Shown: positions 60,812 to 64,000 of the stretch, piece after piece
How the letters are laid out: each line of letters begins with the position of its first letter
How positions within the stretch are numbered: the first letter of the stretch is position 1
NCBI GenBank assembly: GCA_019671135.1
Contig: JAHRHY010000008.1
Span: 2,232,001 to 2,296,000, forward strand
Length of the DNA stretch: 64,000 nt
Origin: Linnemannia hyalina
Lineage: Eukaryota > Mortierellomycota > Mortierellomycetes > Mortierellales > Mortierellaceae
Direction: 5' to 3'
The notes under the pieces: model-generated
Seen by the model: only the letters and a program-made list of their open reading frames with translations
Databases searched by the model: none
Told to the model about the DNA's origin: nothing
Position numbers and translations under genes: made by a program

Positions 60812-62634
60812 TCAAGAAAGAGAAATATAAAGCTTACTGTGTGTGAACACAGCAGTAGGGAGATAGAGTCCGACATTTTCAAGGGTCTGACCCTGCGCCT
60901 TGTTGATCGTCATGGCAAAGGCAGGCCTGACCGGGAACTGTCGTCTCTTGAATGTGATCGGGGAGGACTTGTCGTCTGTTGTTAAAATCGGCACTCGTGG
61001 GATGAAGACCAAGTCGGTGGCAAAAGGTCCCGTCAGGATTGTTGCCATGATGCAGCGTGGCCTGAGCCGGCGGACAATCAAGCGAGTTCCGTTGCAGAGT
61101 CCTTTTTTTTGGTCCACATTTCGGAGGAGAATGATGGGCATACCAACTTTCAGCACCAGCTTGTAGGGTGGTAATCCAGTGGGGTCCAAAGAGTTGAGAT
61201 ACTCTGTAGGACAGTTGGCGACGCCGTTGGTGTCTGAATCCGGAATGGAGTCTTGGCCAAGGTACTCTGTTGCCTTGCCAGGAAGTAGTGTGGTCGGGAG
61301 GTTGTTCATGTAATTGACATCCTTGTTCAGTGTTGTCAAAATAGCGGTGCGCTTGATGTCGTGAGGTGCAAAGTTGCCGATGGAGATATTGGGGTAGATG
61401 GTGCGGATAAGTTGGATCTCGTGCTCGTTGTTGAGATTGGGTCCATGTGGCGTAAAAAGGATGTCGTCTGGAATCCTGATATAATCATCAGAGTCGCCAA
61501 GGAAAATGTCTGCTCCTTGCCTTCACCCACATGTAGCAAAAAATCGACGGAACGAAAAAGAGCTGCTCTTGTCCTCCATGACTCGCATATTGCGAGTTTA
61601 GCTTGAGTGCCTTGACCTTGGGCCAAATGGTGCCAGACATCTTTAGACATGCGCCTTCGATTTGAGACTGAGATCCATGAACAACCACCGGCAACACCTG
61701 TTGAAAGTCACCACCGAACACGACAATCTTTCCGCCGAAAGGAACCAAGGGTCGATCCATAATCCGGTCCACAGACTCAAAGACATTTCGATGCATCATG
61801 GGTACCTCGTCCCAGATGATGAGGTCGGCCGCATGAATAATGGATCCGACTTGTTGCTCGCGGGTGATATTTCAGGTCGAGTCTTTGAAAACTGGATTGG
61901 GGAACTTGAAGACAGAGTGTGCAATGCGTCCACCATGAAGGATCAGAGCTGCTATACCGGATGACGCGAGGACAACAACATTCTTTTTCATAACACCACT
62001 GATTTGTTCAATCAGTGTGTTGTAGAGAAAGAATTTGCCGGTGCCACCTGGTCCGTCCAATAAAATAGAGGTCGGTCCTTTGGGGGCGGACGGGTGTGGA
62101 GACAGAGGCGATGACTTCGTCAAATATTACCCGATGCTCGACATTCATGGTTTGAATGTGAGGGCCCGCCAGCTTGGCGAGCTCTTCATGCGATTTTTCG
62201 CTATGGTCAGAGGCGGACTTTGGGATGTAGCGGAGAATGCTGTCGCTGATGTCTTGTGGCATAGTGGGAAAGGCGGCCAGAGAAGGGAGACAGAACCTCT
62301 CGCCGTCCTTAGGCTGGACAAAGTAGATCCGGGCAATCTTGAGGGTGTCCTTTTGATTCCTCTTGTCCCACTTGCGATTGTTTTGGTCGTAGGTGTAATG
62401 CTCGCGAATCTCGGCGTATGTATATCTATGTGCGTCCTTGTCCTCTTGGTTCAGCTTAAAGTAGGCCATCAGTTGACTGTCGTTGTTACGGCGGGCGACA
62501 CAAAGTAGATCCGCGTATGTGACGTTGTGCTGGCCTATGAGATGGACCTGTAGACGTTGCACAGCAGGTGAACGACCGTACAAAGGATATCCAAGGACGC
62601 GCCACATGCTTTCATGGGAAGAGAGGTATCTCAT
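60812..62634 (-). pseudogene. Helitron helicase remnant with several frame breaks
   Basis: Readable pieces in order: RYLSSHESMWRVLGYPLYG (62634 onward), GPTSILLDGPGGTGKFFLYN (Walker A, in another frame), MMHRNVFESVDRIMDRPLVP then IVVFGGDFQQVLPVVVHG, and after further shifts GVANCPTEYLNSLDPTGLPP ... RPAFAMTINKAQGQTLENVG to the stop at 60812. It keeps the C-terminal helicase motif that the first Helitron has lost. The two helicases are related but clearly different, so they are separate families or lineages. Not functional. Confidence 0.85.
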
Positions 62635-62639
62635 ATCGC

Positions 62640-63099
62640 GAAATTCGCGAATCTCGATGCGTGAAGGATGCTATTATACAAACGATAGCAAACAAAAAGA
62701 GAGTGAGAAAAAATAGTAAGCAAGGATGTTGCAATGGTCAGACATCCAGGGAAAAAAAATGCGCAAAAAAAGTACCTCCTTGCTTGCTGCATTTTTTTTG
62801 GTGTGCAGCGATTGAGCCTTCAGTGGCGGTGGTGTTATACCCTGTAGCGGTAGCTGTAGCAGTGGCGGCGCTGCTGCTGGTGCTGGTGCTAGTGCTAGTG
62901 CTAGTGTTGGTGCTGGTGGATGCAAAGACGACGATGGGATTGATCAGTGGAGGCAAACAGAAGACCCTTCTTTTTCGAGGGCGATCTTGGCTCTGCTCGG
63001 TCCATTGGGAAAATGAAAAATGAAAAATAGTAATTTGTGTATGTCCATTGATGCTTTGACTTCTGTGCTGCGATACTATTGTTTCTTTTGCTTTGATAG
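62640..63099. repeat. Interposed stretch with GCTGGTGCTAGT-type triplet repeats
   Basis: Between the helicase and Rep remnants. About 62850-62925 is a run of GGTGCTGGTGCTAGTGCT-like triplets. No Helitron coding is readable here, so it is an insertion or an intron-like segment of unknown origin. Confidence 0.45.
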
Positions 63100-63360
63100 A
63101 AATAAGGGGGCAATGAACAAAAGACATGCCTTACGGATGTGCTCGTATAAATATTTCACGGCAGAGACGGAAAACCATATCTCGACATTGAGGTGGGTGT
63201 TGAACTTGGTTGCCAGCCAAAGGTTGTGAGGCACGACCCAGCTATTGTCGATCTCTGTCGGGAGATTATCGGCCAGTTCTATTTAGTTACACCTTCCGGC
63301 ACAGGCATCCAAGGTCGCCCTCTTAGTCCCAAAAGACCTGGCAAGATGTTCAAGGTGGCC
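63100..63360 (-). pseudogene. Helitron Rep domain remnant
   Basis: The minus strand reads EIDNSWVVPHNLWLATKF, then VKYLYEHIRKACL. The first Helitron has DNRWVVPHNPYLAAKYG and VKYLYKYVYKGHD at the same place, so the two-tyrosine region is recognisable but damaged. The part near 63280-63360 (MCTKCGCDGRNPVGHLEHL) may derive from the Cys-rich segment upstream, out of frame. Confidence 0.7.
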
Positions 63361-64000
63361 GACAGGATTCCGGCCATCACACCCACACTTGGTGCACATG
63401 CTTCTGGAGGTGGGAACTGGCGTGCGCGTGTTCGTGATGCTGTTGGAGTCGCAGACGTTGGCGTTGGAATTAGTACCGCTAGTGCTGGTGGTACTGGTGG
63501 TGCTGGTGGTGCTGGTGGTAATGGTGGTGCTGGTGGTAATGGTGGTGGATGATGGTGCCGCTTCCGATTCCTCATCAGTCTCCTCTTCAACAATCATTCG
63601 CCGTCGCTTGTCCAACTTAACCGAGGTTGTCCCAACAATGGGCGGGCGATCGCTATTGATGGTGCCGTTTTGGTAGGCATCGTAAATGTCTATTGAAAAG
63701 ACATTGTCAAATTGCCATTCGTCAGCAAATCACTCAGGACGTCAATGAAATCATTGTCGTCATTGAATCCATAGTCTTTGTCCGTGTCCTGACCAGTGAC
63801 AGGGACGGCGATAGTAGGTGTATTGTTGCTAGAGACGTTTTTTGCAACCTGCTTCTGCTCCTGCTTCTGCTCTGCTCCTGCTTCTGCCTCTGCTCCTGCT
63901 CCTGCTTCTGGTCTTGAGTTGAGTTGGTCCTGAAAAAGACCCTTAATCGACGTCCACTTACCTTTGAAGTTGGCGTTGGGGTGGGGAACAACAGTGGCAA
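63361..64000. other. Low-complexity end of the window; no clear gene
   Basis: Triplet-type repeats (GGTGGTGCT, about 63480-63550; CTGCTTCTGCTC, about 63850-63915) create long open frames in several registers. A minus-strand frame with Thr/Ser runs and an Asp/Ser-rich piece may be a linker of a Helitron N-terminal exon, by analogy with the first Helitron, but no motif proves it. Confidence 0.4.

Larger units (their letters stand above)
60452..64000 (-). mobile_element. Second Helitron, decayed, continuing past the window edge
   Basis: The 3' terminus at 60452, helicase pieces 60812-62634 and Rep remnants 63100-63360 appear in the expected order on the minus strand. Several frameshifts and an interposed stretch at about 62640-63100 show it is dead. 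The 5' end is not in the window. Confidence 0.75.

Noticed and set aside
1..64000. tRNA or rRNA genes
   Set aside because: No cloverleaf or rRNA-like stretch was recognised by eye; a tRNAscan run would be needed to exclude small ones.

Overview
The window looks like a repeat-rich chromosome segment of an early-diverging fungus, probably Mucoromycota in the broad sense. The grounds are short introns of about 85 to 105 bp, Ndc10/Crypton-type tyrosine recombinases, a fragment resembling Crinkler NTPase-nuclease proteins, chromodomain Ty3/gypsy elements, PIF/Harbinger and Helitron elements, and DDE transposases of a kind abundant in such genomes. The species cannot be named from the sequence. There are almost no ordinary host genes. 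The best candidate is a divergent ER-type Hsp70 at the left edge, and it carries a frameshift.

Layout. 1-2.7 kb: Hsp70-like gene behind a pyrimidine-rich tract. 3.4-4.5 kb: Ndc10-like recombinase remnant broken by a 494-bp mobile unit. 4.8-7.4 kb: spliced Crypton-type tyrosine recombinase gene. 7.5-10.1 kb: PIF/Harbinger element with convergent transposase and SANT-like genes. 10.6-12.0 kb: Crinkler-like fragment. 12.1-37.9 kb: a nest of LTR retrotransposons. Element C was entered by D (target duplication AGATC), D by A (AATAC/ATAC), and A by both B (GGGTT, inside an LTR of A) and a DDE composite called XY here (CATA, inside the gag-pol frame of A). 37.9-47.7 kb: a second XY copy (XY'), itself entered by a solo LTR of C and carrying a second, inverted copy of B (B'). 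47.7-53.2 kb: a related element (ZW) with 856-bp direct terminal repeats, each ending in a 451-bp near-perfect palindrome. 53.2-58.5 kb: a spliced Helitron Rep-helicase gene truncated by ZW. 60.4-64 kb: a decayed second Helitron with a recognisable 3' terminus.

The most unusual content is the XY/ZW family. Both carry a related DDE transposase (Y and W, readable D-D-E) and long direct terminal repeats whose outer end reads GGCCTC. They differ in the companion gene. X is a large acidic protein with two Cys/His clusters and a four-fold repeated motif. Z has a D-x-D / VYNK / RLE pattern reminiscent of replication initiators. In ZW the two terminal palindromes are alike except that the 31-nt central loop is exactly inverted in one relative to the other, a flip/flop arrangement known from hairpin-ended replicons. 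The 494-bp terminal repeat of XY also occurs alone with its own target duplication, so it behaves as a minimal mobile unit.

Exact flanks and target duplications allow the order of events to be read. Copies of A, B, C and D have identical or nearly identical LTRs, so the nest is young. Two junctions do not fit simple insertion: the flanks of B' (a 1,401-bp deletion in X') and the XY'/ZW junction (a mosaic 494-bp unit). Both suggest ectopic recombination, or possibly misassembly. All function calls are from reading translations by eye; no database search was possible.
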